Source: Amycolatopsis suaedae (GTDB taxonomy: Bacteria; Actinomycetota; Actinomycetes; Mycobacteriales; Pseudonocardiaceae). From it: DNA of 64,000 nt. The stretch lies in the NCBI RefSeq assembly GCF_004214935.1, contig NZ_SFCC01000012.1, forward strand, positions 225,403 through 289,402, given 5' to 3'. Numbering within the stretch: position 1 is the first letter of the stretch; each line of letters starts with the position of its first letter. The position numbers and the translations under genes are program-made. The notes below the pieces were generated by a model that worked only from the letters and a program-made list of their open reading frames with translations, made no database searches and had not been told where the DNA came from. Below, piece after piece: positions 17,336-25,834 of the stretch.

Positions 17336-18202
17336 ATGCGCAATGCAGCGACAAGAAAATCACGACTGGCCTCGCTGGTCGCGGTGTGGCTCATGCTGGC
17401 CTCCACTCTGGTCGTCAACGTCACGGTTGCCGGACCCGCCACGGCGGCCGACACTCCGTCGAACCCACTACAGAAACCGGGCTGGGTCCTCGATCGCCAT
17501 GACGAGTTCAACGGCAGGCTGGACAACAGCCTTTGGATCACGAACTACCTGGAGTCACGGACTCCGGAGTGGCGGTCCAAGGCACGCTACGGGTTCCGCG
17601 ACAACGCCCTGGTACTGCGGATCGACGACAGCCAGCCAACCTACTACGACAACAACAAGATGAAGGTCTCCAGCATCCAGACCGGGCAGCGGACGAACCT
17701 GCACAAGAACGACCGTTACGACCATCCGATTCCCACGGTCATGAAGTACACGGCCAAACAGGGCTACTTCGAGATCCGCGCCAAGAGCAACGGGCGAAGC
17801 GGGATCCACACCGCGTTCTGGATGATCGGCAAGCAGGACACGTGGGCGCAGCGCGGAGAACTCGACATCATGGAACACGCGGGCATCCACGGCCGCAGCC
17901 GTTTCAACTACAACCTCTTCCCCTGGTCGGACCCGAACCTGTCGAATTCCGTGCACAGCGTTGGCGTGGGTTTCGACATGACCACGGAGATGCACATCTA
18001 CGCCGTCGAATGGACCCCGACCCAGCTCAAGCTGTACGTCGACAACAAGCTGACCAAGACCATCAACCAGTCGCTGAACTACCCGGCGGTGTTCCTGCTG
18101 GGCGTTTACGAGAACGCCGGCTGGACCGGTGAGGTGGACCCCTCGGACCGGAGGCCGAAGGAGTTCGTCGTTGACTACTTCCGCGCCTACAGGAAAGCCT
18201 GA
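17336..18202 (+). CDS. Secreted GH16 endo-glycanase, 288 aa
   Basis: CAGGAGACGG precedes the ATG. A signal peptide ends near residue 38 (ATAADTPS). The rest is a GH16 jelly roll with the catalytic signature GELDIMEHAG, in which the two Glu and the central Asp of ExDxxE are intact. YFEIRAKSNGRSGIHTAFWMIG and the Trp-rich strand VEWTPTQLKLYVDN are typical. GH16 enzymes cut beta-1,3 or beta-1,4 glucans and galactans; the context suggests a galactan or glucan of plant walls, but the sequence does not settle the substrate. It diverges from the pectin operon and shares its operator region. Confidence 0.85.
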   Translation: MRNAATRKSRLASLVAVWLMLASTLVVNVTVAGPATAADTPSNPLQKPGWVLDRHDEFNGRLDNSLWITNYLESRTPEWRSKARYGFRDNALVLRIDDSQPTYYDNNKMKVSSIQTGQRTNLHKNDRYDHPIPTVMKYTAKQGYFEIRAKSNGRSGIHTAFWMIGKQDTWAQRGELDIMEHAGIHGRSRFNYNLFPWSDPNLSNSVHSVGVGFDMTTEMHIYAVEWTPTQLKLYVDNKLTKTINQSLNYPAVFLLGVYENAGWTGEVDPSDRRPKEFVVDYFRAYRKA

Positions 18203-18229
18203 GCCCCGCCGGACCGACGGCCACGAAGC

Positions 18230-18264
18230 TCGTGAAGGCCACCTTCACCACGTGAGACGTCACG
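18230..18264. repeat. Palindromic intergenic element, half copy
   Basis: TCGTGAAGGCCACCTTCACC followed by ACGTGAGACGTCA: left arm and core of the family, with the right arm missing. It lies 27 bp after the GH16 stop. Confidence 0.7.
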
Positions 18265-18309
18265 GCTCCGGCAAAGTCCGGGGTGCGGCAGGGCAAGGTG
18301 GATGGTCCC

Positions 18310-18343
18310 GAGCGCAGAACTCGCGTGCGTGAGCGCAGAACTC
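18310..18343. repeat. Phased 21-bp direct repeat, two copies
   Basis: GAGCGCAGAACTC occurs at 18310 and again at 18331, exactly 21 bp apart. The phase is the same as that of the neighbouring repeat block at 18399. Confidence 0.75.
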
Positions 18344-18398
18344 ACCAGCTGGACCGGGTTCTCACCTCGTACCGGTCACCAGCGTGAGCGGTCGCTCG

Positions 18399-18457
18399 CG
18401 CGAGTCGTCCGTTCTCGAGCGCGAGTCGTCCGTTCCGGACCCGCGAGTTGACCGTTC
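18399..18457. repeat. Phased ~21-bp direct repeat, three copies
   Basis: CGCGAGTCGTCCGTTC at 18399 and 18420, and a diverged third copy (CGCGAGTTGACCGTTC) at 18442. Spacing is 21 and 22 bp, about two helical turns, as for a protein-binding array or a slipped intergenic repeat. Confidence 0.75.
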
Positions 18458-18521
18458 ACGCCCGCCTCCTCCCACTCTCCGGCACGGCAGTTCCAGATCA
18501 CGAGACACCGGCCGGGTAAAG

Positions 18522-18573
18522 CACGTGAAGGCCACCTTCACCACATCTCACGTAGTGAAGGTGGCCTTCACCA
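18522..18573. repeat. Palindromic intergenic element, full copy
   Basis: Arms GTGAAGGCCACCTTCACC and GTGAAGGTGGCCTTCACC surround an ACATCTCACGTA core. The core is in the opposite orientation to that of the copy at 18230. Confidence 0.8.
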
Positions 18574-18770
18574 CCCTGGCCAGTTCCTCCAGACGGGACA
18601 CACCTGTCACACCGGCACCGGCAGGCACACCCACCCCAGCCGCCACCACGAACGAGACAACACCGGGGCCCATCCCGCCGCAGCCAACGGCACCCCACTT
18701 GCGCCATGCGCAACCAAGGTGCCCTCAGCAACCGCCCCGGGCCCGGCCACACCGACTTTGCCGGGGCCCT

Positions 18771-18804
18771 GACGTCTCACGTACTGAACGTGGCCTTCAC
18801 GTGC
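18771..18804. repeat. Palindromic intergenic element, half copy
   Basis: GACGTCTCACGTACTGAA followed by the right arm CGTGGCCTTCACGTGC; the left arm is missing. It overlaps the last codons of the XRE regulator. Confidence 0.7.
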
Positions 18805-20134
18805 TTCGGCCGGGACCGTACGACAACGCGTCTGATCGGCCCGCGAGCCGGGCGCGAAGCCGGGCGAGTTCCTTCCGCAGCAGTGTGTTGCCTGCCGACC
18901 GCACAGCCGGCATCACCGGTCGTGCCAGCGCGATGGCCGCGTCGAGATCGCCGGTGCAGGCGTGGCTGTCGGCCAGGCGCAGCGTCAGCAGGGGCCGGCT
19001 CGGGTGCATCCGGGTGGGGAGGGTCTCCAGCGCGGTCTCGGCGAAGCGCACCGCGCGGGCCGCCATCGTCCGGTCGCCGGTGGTGTCGGCCAGGTCCCGC
19101 AGGGCGCCGGCCAGGTGCGAGGCGATGAAGGTCTCTCCCTCGGCACCGAACAACCAGGGCGCTTCGATCCGGTCCCGGTCGCCGAGTCGTTCGGCCATCC
19201 GCCGCGCCTCCCCTGCCTGCGTGGTGAACCCCTCGCCGTCACCGAGCAGTGCGTGACCGCGTGCCTGGTACAGCTTGGCCTGCACGACGGTCCACCGACG
19301 GCCGCGGTCCACCTCGGCCGCGGCGCGGCTGTGTTCCAATGCCGTGGCGGCGTCGCCTTCCAGCCAGGCGAGCACGCTCATGTTGGTCATCACCTCGCTC
19401 GCGGTCGCGAAGTTGCCCGCGGCCATCGCCCACTCGACGGCGCGCTGCAGCCACATCATCCCGACCCCGTGCTGGCCGCGCTTCACCCGGAGCCAGCCGG
19501 CCAGGTCGGCATACTGGGCGGCGAGTCGCAGCAGACCGGCCGAGACCGCACCCCGGGCTCGCGGAATCAGCTCCACGAGCCCGCGCAACGCCCGCTCCAC
19601 CGGAACGGACAGGTCGCCGGTGAGCACTTCGGCATCGGCCTTGAGGTAGGTGGTCAGCAGGACGGCGAAGCCGTGCAGCGTGTCGGTGTCCGCCGTTGGC
19701 ACGCGGCCCTTCACCAGGAGCAGTTCCGCGAGACCGGTGGCGGGCACCGGCACGCTGCACCCCTCGGTGTCGTGCAGCGGGCAGGTCACGCCGAACGCGG
19801 GCAGGTCGATCCGGCGAACCGGTGGCGACGGCGCCGTGCCGGCGCCCGGCGGGGTGCTGGGCAGCGGCAGCCCGCCCGGCGCACTCACTCCGATGGCGGT
19901 TCCGCCCGTGGCCAGCCTGAGCAGCGCCCCTGCCGCGTTCAGCAGGTGGTCGGCCTGGCGCGCGAAGGCGATGCGGGGCGCCCGGGCGCCGCTCTCGAGC
20001 TTCGACAGGTAGGTGTGGTCGTAGCCGAGTCGCGCCGCCAGCTGCACCTGCGTGAGTCCCGCGAGCTCGCGGAACCGTCGGAGTTCCCTGCCGAAGTGCT
20101 CCCGGGTGAGCATCGGCTGCTCTACGGACGCCAC
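18797..20134 (-). CDS. XRE-family regulator with TPR-like C-terminus, 445 aa
   Basis: Residues 9-65 form a helix-turn-helix of the XRE/Cro type (LAGLTQVQLAARLGYDHTYLSKLESGARAP). A Pro/Ala-rich linker with a CPLHDTEGC motif and a long all-helical TPR-like part (about 150-430) follow, as in many actinobacterial signal-responsive regulators. The GTG at 20134 overlaps the upstream PmoA-like stop by 13 bp; an ATG at 20113 would avoid the overlap and cannot be excluded. As the last gene of the ABC-cupin-oxidoreductase operon it may sense that pathway, but no ligand is evident. Confidence 0.8.
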   Translation of the reverse strand: MASVEQPMLTREHFGRELRRFRELAGLTQVQLAARLGYDHTYLSKLESGARAPRIAFARQADHLLNAAGALLRLATGGTAIGVSAPGGLPLPSTPPGAGTAPSPPVRRIDLPAFGVTCPLHDTEGCSVPVPATGLAELLLVKGRVPTADTDTLHGFAVLLTTYLKADAEVLTGDLSVPVERALRGLVELIPRARGAVSAGLLRLAAQYADLAGWLRVKRGQHGVGMMWLQRAVEWAMAAGNFATASEVMTNMSVLAWLEGDAATALEHSRAAAEVDRGRRWTVVQAKLYQARGHALLGDGEGFTTQAGEARRMAERLGDRDRIEAPWLFGAEGETFIASHLAGALRDLADTTGDRTMAARAVRFAETALETLPTRMHPSRPLLTLRLADSHACTGDLDAAIALARPVMPAVRSAGNTLLRKELARLRARLAGRSDALSYGPGRST

Positions 20135-22200
20135 GCCTCACCCGCACGCTTCGCCAGCAGGCCGCAGTCTCCCGCGTCCCGGGCACCGTCGGCGATTATC
20201 ACGTCGTACCGGAGCGACAGCGTGTCATCGGCGGCCACCTCGTGTTCGGTGTCGTAGAACGGCGCGGGACAGACAGCGGCGAAGACCCCGGAGCGCACGA
20301 ACCATTTCGTCGGATACGAGTAGTTCGATTCGTGTTCGGCGAACACCAGGGTGGAAGCCCCGGCGGCGCCATCGTGCTTCCCCACGAAACCCAGCCAGGC
20401 AGCGCGGCAACCCATCAGCTCGTCGCCACCGGTACCGTCGGGACTCACCACCACTCCACCGGAGAACGACCGCGGACCCCGCCAGAACAGGCCGCTGTAA
20501 CCCGCGTCCGCACGGCCGTTCGTGGTGGGACTGCCGAAAGCCACCGGGCCGCCGCTGGTGTTGCGCATCGCCGTCCAGTACGACAACTGCCACGCGTCCA
20601 GGTCCGGGTGGACCCGGACGGAGAAGCCGCGCCGCTCGGTGAACAGTCGAGCACCGGACCGCGAGATCCAGTCGAGCTCCTCTACCACGTCGACACGCTC
20701 CGCGCTCGCGTCCAGGCTGGCGAAACCGGTGTGCAGCTGGGTTCCGTTGTTGTCGAGCTGGCGATACCCTTCGCCGCGGACGTAGGTCGGCCCGCCCCAG
20801 AAGTTCTGGTCCCCGACGTTGCACAGAGACCAGGAAATGCCCTTGTGCCAGACATGGTCGTGTGGCCGGTACACGCTCACCAGGTCGCCACCGAGAGTCC
20901 GCAACGGGTGGAAGTACGGTTTGGGTGACTCCAGCCGAGGTTCCCACGGCCGGTACACGTAGCGGAACAGCTCCGCCCCCTGCCAGCGTACGTGGACCGC
21001 ACGGTTGTACTCGTGCAGCAGTCCGAGGCCGGTCTCCGCCGATCGCTCCTGGGCCGGAATCGTTTCGACGTCACTGGTCACGATGCTCCTTTCAGCGGTC
21101 CTCCGCGAGCTGGACCACGGCGGGCCGTCGCCGCGCATTCGTTCGTAGAACGGAGACCGGGGTCCGAGGTCATCGGGCCGGACGGGCCGGCCTCCGAACG
21201 CGGACGCGTAGATCCCGGCGACCAGCCGCAGCGTCGACCTCGCGTCCGATGTGGATACCGGCGGTGCGGTTCCCTCCCGCAGGGACCGCACCACCTCGCG
21301 GAACTGCGCCAGGTGCTCGCTGCGCACCCCGGCCGGTCCGGACTCCCACGCCTCGGTTATCCGCCGCTCGTGGCCCGGCGCCGGCGTCACCCGCCAGTCC
21401 GCGTCGGTGTAGCCGTACAGATGGGTCAGTTCCACGGTCGCGTACTCGAAATCGAAGCGCAGGTAGCTCTCCTCCCTCGGCGACACGACGCTGTTGACCA
21501 CCGAGGCGACAGCCCCGCCGGCGAACTCGACGTGCGCCAGCGAGACGTCCTCGGTCTCGGTCACCCGCGCCTGTTTCCGCGCGAGCCCCCGCACCGAGGT
21601 CCACTCGCCGAGGATCGACAGCAGCAGGTCGATCTGGTGGATGCCGTGTCCCATCGTCGGCCCACCACCCTCGGTGTCCCAGCGGCCCCGCCATTCGACG
21701 TCGAAGTACGCCTGGTCGCGGAACCAGGTGGTGTCGCACCGCGCGAGAAGGGGACGTCCGGCCGCGCCGGACCGCATCAGGTGCTGGAGCCGCCGGGCGC
21801 CGGAGCCGAAGCGGTGCTGGGACACGGTGGCGACGAACCTGCCGTACTTCTCCTCGGCATCGATGAGCCGATCGAGATCGGCGAGGCTGAGTGTGGCGGG
21901 CTTCTCGACCACCACGTGACTGCCCGCCTCGAGAGCGGCCCGCGCCATCGGCTCGTGAACGCCCGGCGGAGTGCAGATGTGCACGATGTCGGCACCAGCG
22001 CCGGCGAGCAACGCCTCGGCGTCCGGGTAGACGGCGGCGACCTCGAACTCGGCCGCGAATACGGAGAGCCTGCCGGGGTCGGTGTCCGCGGCGGCCACCA
22101 GCGCCACATCGCCGGTCTCCTCGGCGAGCCGGCGCAGCGCGAGTGCGTGCGTCCGGGCGATTGCCCCGGTGCCGACGATTCCGACACGATACGCGGTCAC
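20122..22200 (-). CDS. Gfo/Idh/MocA oxidoreductase fused to PmoA-like (DUF6807) domain
   Basis: One uninterrupted frame of about 692 aa encodes two proteins usually seen separately. Residues 5-125 form a Rossmann fold (VGIVGTGAIARTHA at the NAD(P) site) with EKPATLSL, and about 130-350 the Gfo/Idh C-terminal sheet. About 385-692 is a DUF6807/PmoA-like beta-sandwich (PYFHPLRTLGGD, PHDHVWHKGISWSL, GFSVRVHPD). Start: the GTG at 22200 has AAGGGGAGC upstream; an ATG at 22239 overlapping the cupin stop (TGATG) is an alternative. At 21091-21100 a strong AAAGGAGC site stands before an in-frame GTG at the domain junction, so the second domain may also be made alone. The role is probably redox modification of an imported sugar or sugar acid. 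Confidence 0.8.
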   Translation of the reverse strand: MTAYRVGIVGTGAIARTHALALRRLAEETGDVALVAAADTDPGRLSVFAAEFEVAAVYPDAEALLAGAGADIVHICTPPGVHEPMARAALEAGSHVVVEKPATLSLADLDRLIDAEEKYGRFVATVSQHRFGSGARRLQHLMRSGAAGRPLLARCDTTWFRDQAYFDVEWRGRWDTEGGGPTMGHGIHQIDLLLSILGEWTSVRGLARKQARVTETEDVSLAHVEFAGGAVASVVNSVVSPREESYLRFDFEYATVELTHLYGYTDADWRVTPAPGHERRITEAWESGPAGVRSEHLAQFREVVRSLREGTAPPVSTSDARSTLRLVAGIYASAFGGRPVRPDDLGPRSPFYERMRGDGPPWSSSRRTAERSIVTSDVETIPAQERSAETGLGLLHEYNRAVHVRWQGAELFRYVYRPWEPRLESPKPYFHPLRTLGGDLVSVYRPHDHVWHKGISWSLCNVGDQNFWGGPTYVRGEGYRQLDNNGTQLHTGFASLDASAERVDVVEELDWISRSGARLFTERRGFSVRVHPDLDAWQLSYWTAMRNTSGGPVAFGSPTTNGRADAGYSGLFWRGPRSFSGGVVVSPDGTGGDELMGCRAAWLGFVGKHDGAAGASTLVFAEHESNYSYPTKWFVRSGVFAAVCPAPFYDTEHEVAADDTLSLRYDVIIADGARDAGDCGLLAKRAGEAWRP

Positions 22201-22238
22201 TGTCCCCGCTCCCCTTCCGTCCGGCGGTGTACGCCGCA

Positions 22239-22967
22239 TCACGTGACCCGCGGCGCGACCGCCTGGTCACGCCGGTACGGGGCGAGATAGCCGCACATAC
22301 CGAGTGTGTCCTCCGCCGGGTCGGTGAGCCGGGTGACAGCGGCGGCACGGAGGTGGGAGCCATCACCTCGCCGCAGGGCCGCTATCTGCGTGCCCGTCCG
22401 CTCGGCGGCGGCCAGTGCCCTGTCCCGCCAAGTCTTCTCCCAGTCCGGCAGCCGGTCGGCCACCAGCGCGACGGCGGCCGCGTAGAACCGTTCGAGTGCC
22501 TGCGCGCCGCCCACGACGAGTTCGCCGAAACCCGCGACGGCCAGGTCCCTGCGGCGCCTGGCCCGGTGCTCCCGCTCGCTCGGGTCGCCGTCGCCGATGG
22601 CGGCCACGGACGCGTAGGCCCGCGGACTTTCCAGGTACCGGGCGGGAAAGGTGAGGACCGCGTCGCCCGCCTCGGGCAGGCCGTCGTTCTGCATCAGCAC
22701 CTGCACCCGCAGGCCGCCGTTGTTGACGGCCCGGTGGACAGTGCCCGGTGTGAACCACACCGCGTCGCCCGGTTCCAGCGGTACCCGGCTCAGCCCAGCA
22801 GCGGTGACGGTGTGGAGCTCGCCGGTTCCCCCGAGCACCACGTAGCACTCGGTGCACGTCAGGTGCATGTGCGGTGAACCGCCGTACGAGCCGTCGTCGG
22901 TGTCCCACGGGTAGACCCGCAACCGCGACATTCCGATACCGCCGGGTAACAGGGGTTGTTCCGGCAT
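22239..22967 (-). CDS. Cupin-fold protein, 242 aa
   Basis: The ATG at 22967 follows CAGGAGGGCAG. An N-terminal cupin barrel (about residues 10-115) carries the metal motif HMHLTCTECYVVLGGTGE and the second block FTPGTVHRAVNN. A helical tail rich in Arg/Ala (about 130-242) has no recognisable function. Cupins beside Gfo/Idh enzymes are often sugar isomerases or sensors. It lies between the permease genes and the oxidoreductase fusion in one operon and was probably acquired with that pathway. The exact reaction is unknown. Confidence 0.75.
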   Translation of the reverse strand: MPEQPLLPGGIGMSRLRVYPWDTDDGSYGGSPHMHLTCTECYVVLGGTGELHTVTAAGLSRVPLEPGDAVWFTPGTVHRAVNNGGLRVQVLMQNDGLPEAGDAVLTFPARYLESPRAYASVAAIGDGDPSEREHRARRRRDLAVAGFGELVVGGAQALERFYAAAVALVADRLPDWEKTWRDRALAAAERTGTQIAALRRGDGSHLRAAAVTRLTDPAEDTLGMCGYLAPYRRDQAVAPRVT

Positions 22968-22987
22968 GTTCTGCCCTCCTGAAAAAG

Positions 22988-23821
22988 TCAGATACGTCTG
23001 GCCGTGACCGCGTCCGCCGGGTTCACGTAACGCAGGCCCGCGATCAGCAACACGACGGCGAGACCCATGTAGAACACGGCCATCGCCGCGATCAACGGGG
23101 GTGGCGGGCCTGCCGGATCGGCGGCAGCGCCGTAGAGCGTCACCACGAGCGTCTGCGACTGCTGGTTGGCGACGAAGAAGGTCAGCTCGAACGAGCCCAG
23201 CATGCGTACCATCACCAGCATCGCGGCTGCGAAGATTCCCGGGCGCAGCAGCGGGGCGAGTACCCGCACCAGCAACCGGAACGTGTTCGCGCCGAACACC
23301 CGCGCCGCGTTCTCGATCTCCGGTGAGATTCGCTGGACGAACGGGATGGTGATCAGCACGACCAGCGGCACGGTCGGTACCAGGTTGGCGATGATCACGC
23401 CGGCCAGCGAACCGCCGAGCCCGATCCGGTAGAGCAGCGCGGTGAGCTGCACGGCATAGGTGAGCGGCGGCAGCATCACCGGCAGCAGGAGAAGCAGTAC
23501 GACCACGCTCTTGCCGGGAAAGCTCCGCCGGGCCAGGGCATAGCCCGCCGGCACACCGACGGACAACGCGATCACGACCACCGCCACGGCGGCCTGCACC
23601 GTCGTGACGAGTGCGTCGCCGACCCCCGCGTGCCAGGCTTCGGCGAACCAGTCGACGGTGAAGCCCGCCGGCCACCAGCCGCCCCGCCACTCGGTGGAGA
23701 AGGCCTCGAGCACGACCGAGGCGAACAGTGACACGAGCACGAGGATGAAGCAGGCGGCGGCGCTCCAGGTGATCACCGAGGTGAACGTCAGCTTGCCAAG
23801 CCGGGAAATGGTCCGGGACAT
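22988..23821 (-). CDS. ABC transporter permease, 277 aa
   Basis: An integral membrane protein with about six helices and the BPD_transp_1 fold; the EAA-like cytoplasmic loop reads SPEIENAARVFGANTFR. It is similar in size to PotC-type permeases and pairs with the 302-aa permease just upstream, whose stop is 4 bp before its ATG. It forms the membrane channel of the importer encoded with the ATPase and solute-binding protein. The substrate is not evident from sequence. Confidence 0.88.
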   Translation of the reverse strand: MSRTISRLGKLTFTSVITWSAAACFILVLVSLFASVVLEAFSTEWRGGWWPAGFTVDWFAEAWHAGVGDALVTTVQAAVAVVVIALSVGVPAGYALARRSFPGKSVVVLLLLLPVMLPPLTYAVQLTALLYRIGLGGSLAGVIIANLVPTVPLVVLITIPFVQRISPEIENAARVFGANTFRLLVRVLAPLLRPGIFAAAMLVMVRMLGSFELTFFVANQQSQTLVVTLYGAAADPAGPPPPLIAAMAVFYMGLAVVLLIAGLRYVNPADAVTARRI

Positions 23822-23825
23822 CGGT

Positions 23826-24734
23826 TCAGCCCTTTCCCGAGGCGGATGGCCCGGCGTAGAGCCGCGAGCGGATACCGAACAGCACCCCGAGCACCACCAG
23901 CTCGACCACCGTCATGACCACCGCGATCGCGGACGCGTTGCCGTAGTCGAACCGCTGCTGCGCCGCCTGGTACAGCGGGATCGACATGACGTGGGTGGCG
24001 TTGTCCGGCTGCCCGATCAGCACCGCGGAGGGGAACACGGCGAACGCCTCGACGATCGCCAGCGTCAACGCGGTCATCAGCCCCGGGACCATCAGCGGGA
24101 ACAGCACGTGCCAGAACCGTGCGGCCGGTCCGGCGCCGAGGGTCGCCGCGGCGTCCTCGATCCGGCGGTCGACGGCGGCGAACATGCCGACGAGCAGCAG
24201 GAACGAGAAGGGCACGGTGGACAGCAGCAGCGCGATGAAGGTGCCCGTGTAGTTGTAGAGGAACGAGCCCCGGGGCAGGCCGATCGCGTCGAGCGACAGG
24301 TTGATCCAGCCGTTCGGGGCGAAGATCTGGGTCATCCCCGCCGCGAGCAGGACGCTGCCGAACGTCATCGGAAGGACGAACAGGCCGATGATCAGCGTCC
24401 GGCCACGGAAGGCCCGGCGCATCCGGTATGCCAGCGGGAACGCGAACGCCACACTGACCACGGCGGCTGGCAGCGCCAGCCGCAACGTGTACCAGATCGT
24501 CTCCCGCAGGTACGGGTCGCTGAAGAAGGACTCGTAGTTGGCGAAGGCACTGCCGCCCTCAAGCGGTTGCAGGCTGATCATCAGCCCGTACACGTACGGG
24601 TAGAGGAACAGCATCGCGATCACCGCGACGGCAGGGATCAGCAGGAGCAGCACCGTGTCGACGCCCCGTTCGGCGAGCGCCGCGCGCCACGACCGCCTCC
24701 TGCTCTCCGCACCGGCGAGCGTCCCGGTGGTCAT
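23826..24734 (-). CDS. ABC transporter permease, 302 aa
   Basis: PotB-type permease with about six membrane helices and the coupling loop DRRIEDAAATLGAGPAARFW. Its start overlaps the stop of the ATPase gene by 4 bp, and its own stop is 4 bp before the second permease. The large periplasmic loop between helices 1 and 2 (PLEGGSAFANYESFFSDP) is usual for the polyamine/iron/phosphonate class of importers. Confidence 0.88.
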   Translation of the reverse strand: MTTGTLAGAESRRRSWRAALAERGVDTVLLLLIPAVAVIAMLFLYPYVYGLMISLQPLEGGSAFANYESFFSDPYLRETIWYTLRLALPAAVVSVAFAFPLAYRMRRAFRGRTLIIGLFVLPMTFGSVLLAAGMTQIFAPNGWINLSLDAIGLPRGSFLYNYTGTFIALLLSTVPFSFLLLVGMFAAVDRRIEDAAATLGAGPAARFWHVLFPLMVPGLMTALTLAIVEAFAVFPSAVLIGQPDNATHVMSIPLYQAAQQRFDYGNASAIAVVMTVVELVVLGVLFGIRSRLYAGPSASGKG

Positions 24735-25834
24735 CCGTCGACCTGACCGAACGCGAGCAGGCGTTCCCGGGGAAGGCGCACCGGCACCGAGTCACCGGGC
24801 ACGACGTCGCTGCCGGTGCGCAGGAGGAGTACCTGACCATCCCGCATGCGTCCCTGTACCTGGATCTCACGGCCCATGAACTCGACCACCTCGGTCGCGA
24901 GCGTGATCTGGTTCGCGCCACCCTCCCCCACGGTCACCTCGTCCGGCCGGATCGCCAGCGTCACCTCCGCACCGGCCTGGACACCCGCCACGGCGGTCGC
25001 CTGGAACACGTAACCGTCCCGATGAACGGAAACCGTGTCACCCGGCCCGGCCGCCGCGGTCGCGCGGGCGGTGAAGAGGTTGCGATACCCCATGAACGCC
25101 GCGACGTACGGGCTGGCCGGCCTGCTGTACACCGTCGCCGGCGGTCCGCTCTGCTCGACCCGGCCGTCGCGGAGGATGACCACGCGGTCGGCCAGCGACA
25201 GGGCTTCCTCCTGATCGTGCGTCACGTAGAGGGTGCTCAGCCCGAGACTCTGATGCAGGCGTTTGATCTCGGTGCGCAGCTCCACGCGGAGACTGGCATC
25301 CAAATTGGACAGTGGTTCGTCCATCAGGATGATGTCCGGTTCGATGGCCAGTGCGCGCGCGATCGCCACCCGCTGCTGCTGCCCGCCCGACAGCTCGGCC
25401 GGCCGCTTGTGCGCGTGATCGGCCAGCTTCACCGTGCGCAGTGCCTCCGCCGCCCGACTGCGCCGCTGCACCAGCCGCACGCCCCGCATGCGCAGGCCGA
25501 ACTCGACGTTGCGCTGGATCGTCAGATGCGGGAACAACGCGTAGGACTGGAACACCATGCCGAAGCCCCGCCGCTCGGGCGGCAGGGTGTCGATACGCTG
25601 CTCGTCCTTCCAGATCTCACCACCGGTGAGCGGGAGCAATCCGGCCAGGCAGTTCAGCGCCGTCGACTTGCCACATCCGGACGGGCCGAGCAGCGCGACG
25701 AACTCTCCCGCGTACAGCGTCAGGTCGAGTTCCTTCAGCGCGATCGCCTTGCCGAACGACCGGCTGACCCCGCGCAACCGCAGCTCCCGGAAGGAGTGCG
25801 TGGTCGCCGTCAGGTTCGATTCAGCCACCCGCAC
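24731..25834 (-). CDS. ABC transporter ATPase, 367 aa
   Basis: A PotA/UgpC-type ATP-binding subunit. Walker A is GPSGCGKST, the Q-loop MVFQSYALFP, the signature LSGGQQQRVA, Walker B IILMDEP and the switch His in VTHDQEEA. A C-terminal TOBE domain (about residues 250-365) is present. The GTG start has GGGAGGTGGGC upstream and overlaps the solute-binding gene by 14 bp. All catalytic motifs are intact, so this should be a working importer motor in the cytoplasm. Confidence 0.92.
   Translation of the reverse strand: MRVAESNLTATTHSFRELRLRGVSRSFGKAIALKELDLTLYAGEFVALLGPSGCGKSTALNCLAGLLPLTGGEIWKDEQRIDTLPPERRGFGMVFQSYALFPHLTIQRNVEFGLRMRGVRLVQRRSRAAEALRTVKLADHAHKRPAELSGGQQQRVAIARALAIEPDIILMDEPLSNLDASLRVELRTEIKRLHQSLGLSTLYVTHDQEEALSLADRVVILRDGRVEQSGPPATVYSRPASPYVAAFMGYRNLFTARATAAAGPGDTVSVHRDGYVFQATAVAGVQAGAEVTLAIRPDEVTVGEGGANQITLATEVVEFMGREIQVQGRMRDGQVLLLRTGSDVVPGDSVPVRLPRERLLAFGQVDG

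Larger units (their letters stand above)
18203..18796. other. Repeat-rich gene-free spacer
   Basis: I find no credible gene. The stretch contains one full and two partial copies of the GTGAAGGCCACC palindromic family, two phased copies of GAGCGCAGAACTC (18310 and 18331), three phased copies of CGCGAGTCGTCCGTTC-like sequence (18399-18457), and GGCAAAGTCCGGG-like words beside the palindromes (about 18269, inverted near 18755). Open frames here are compositional. Confidence 0.7.
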
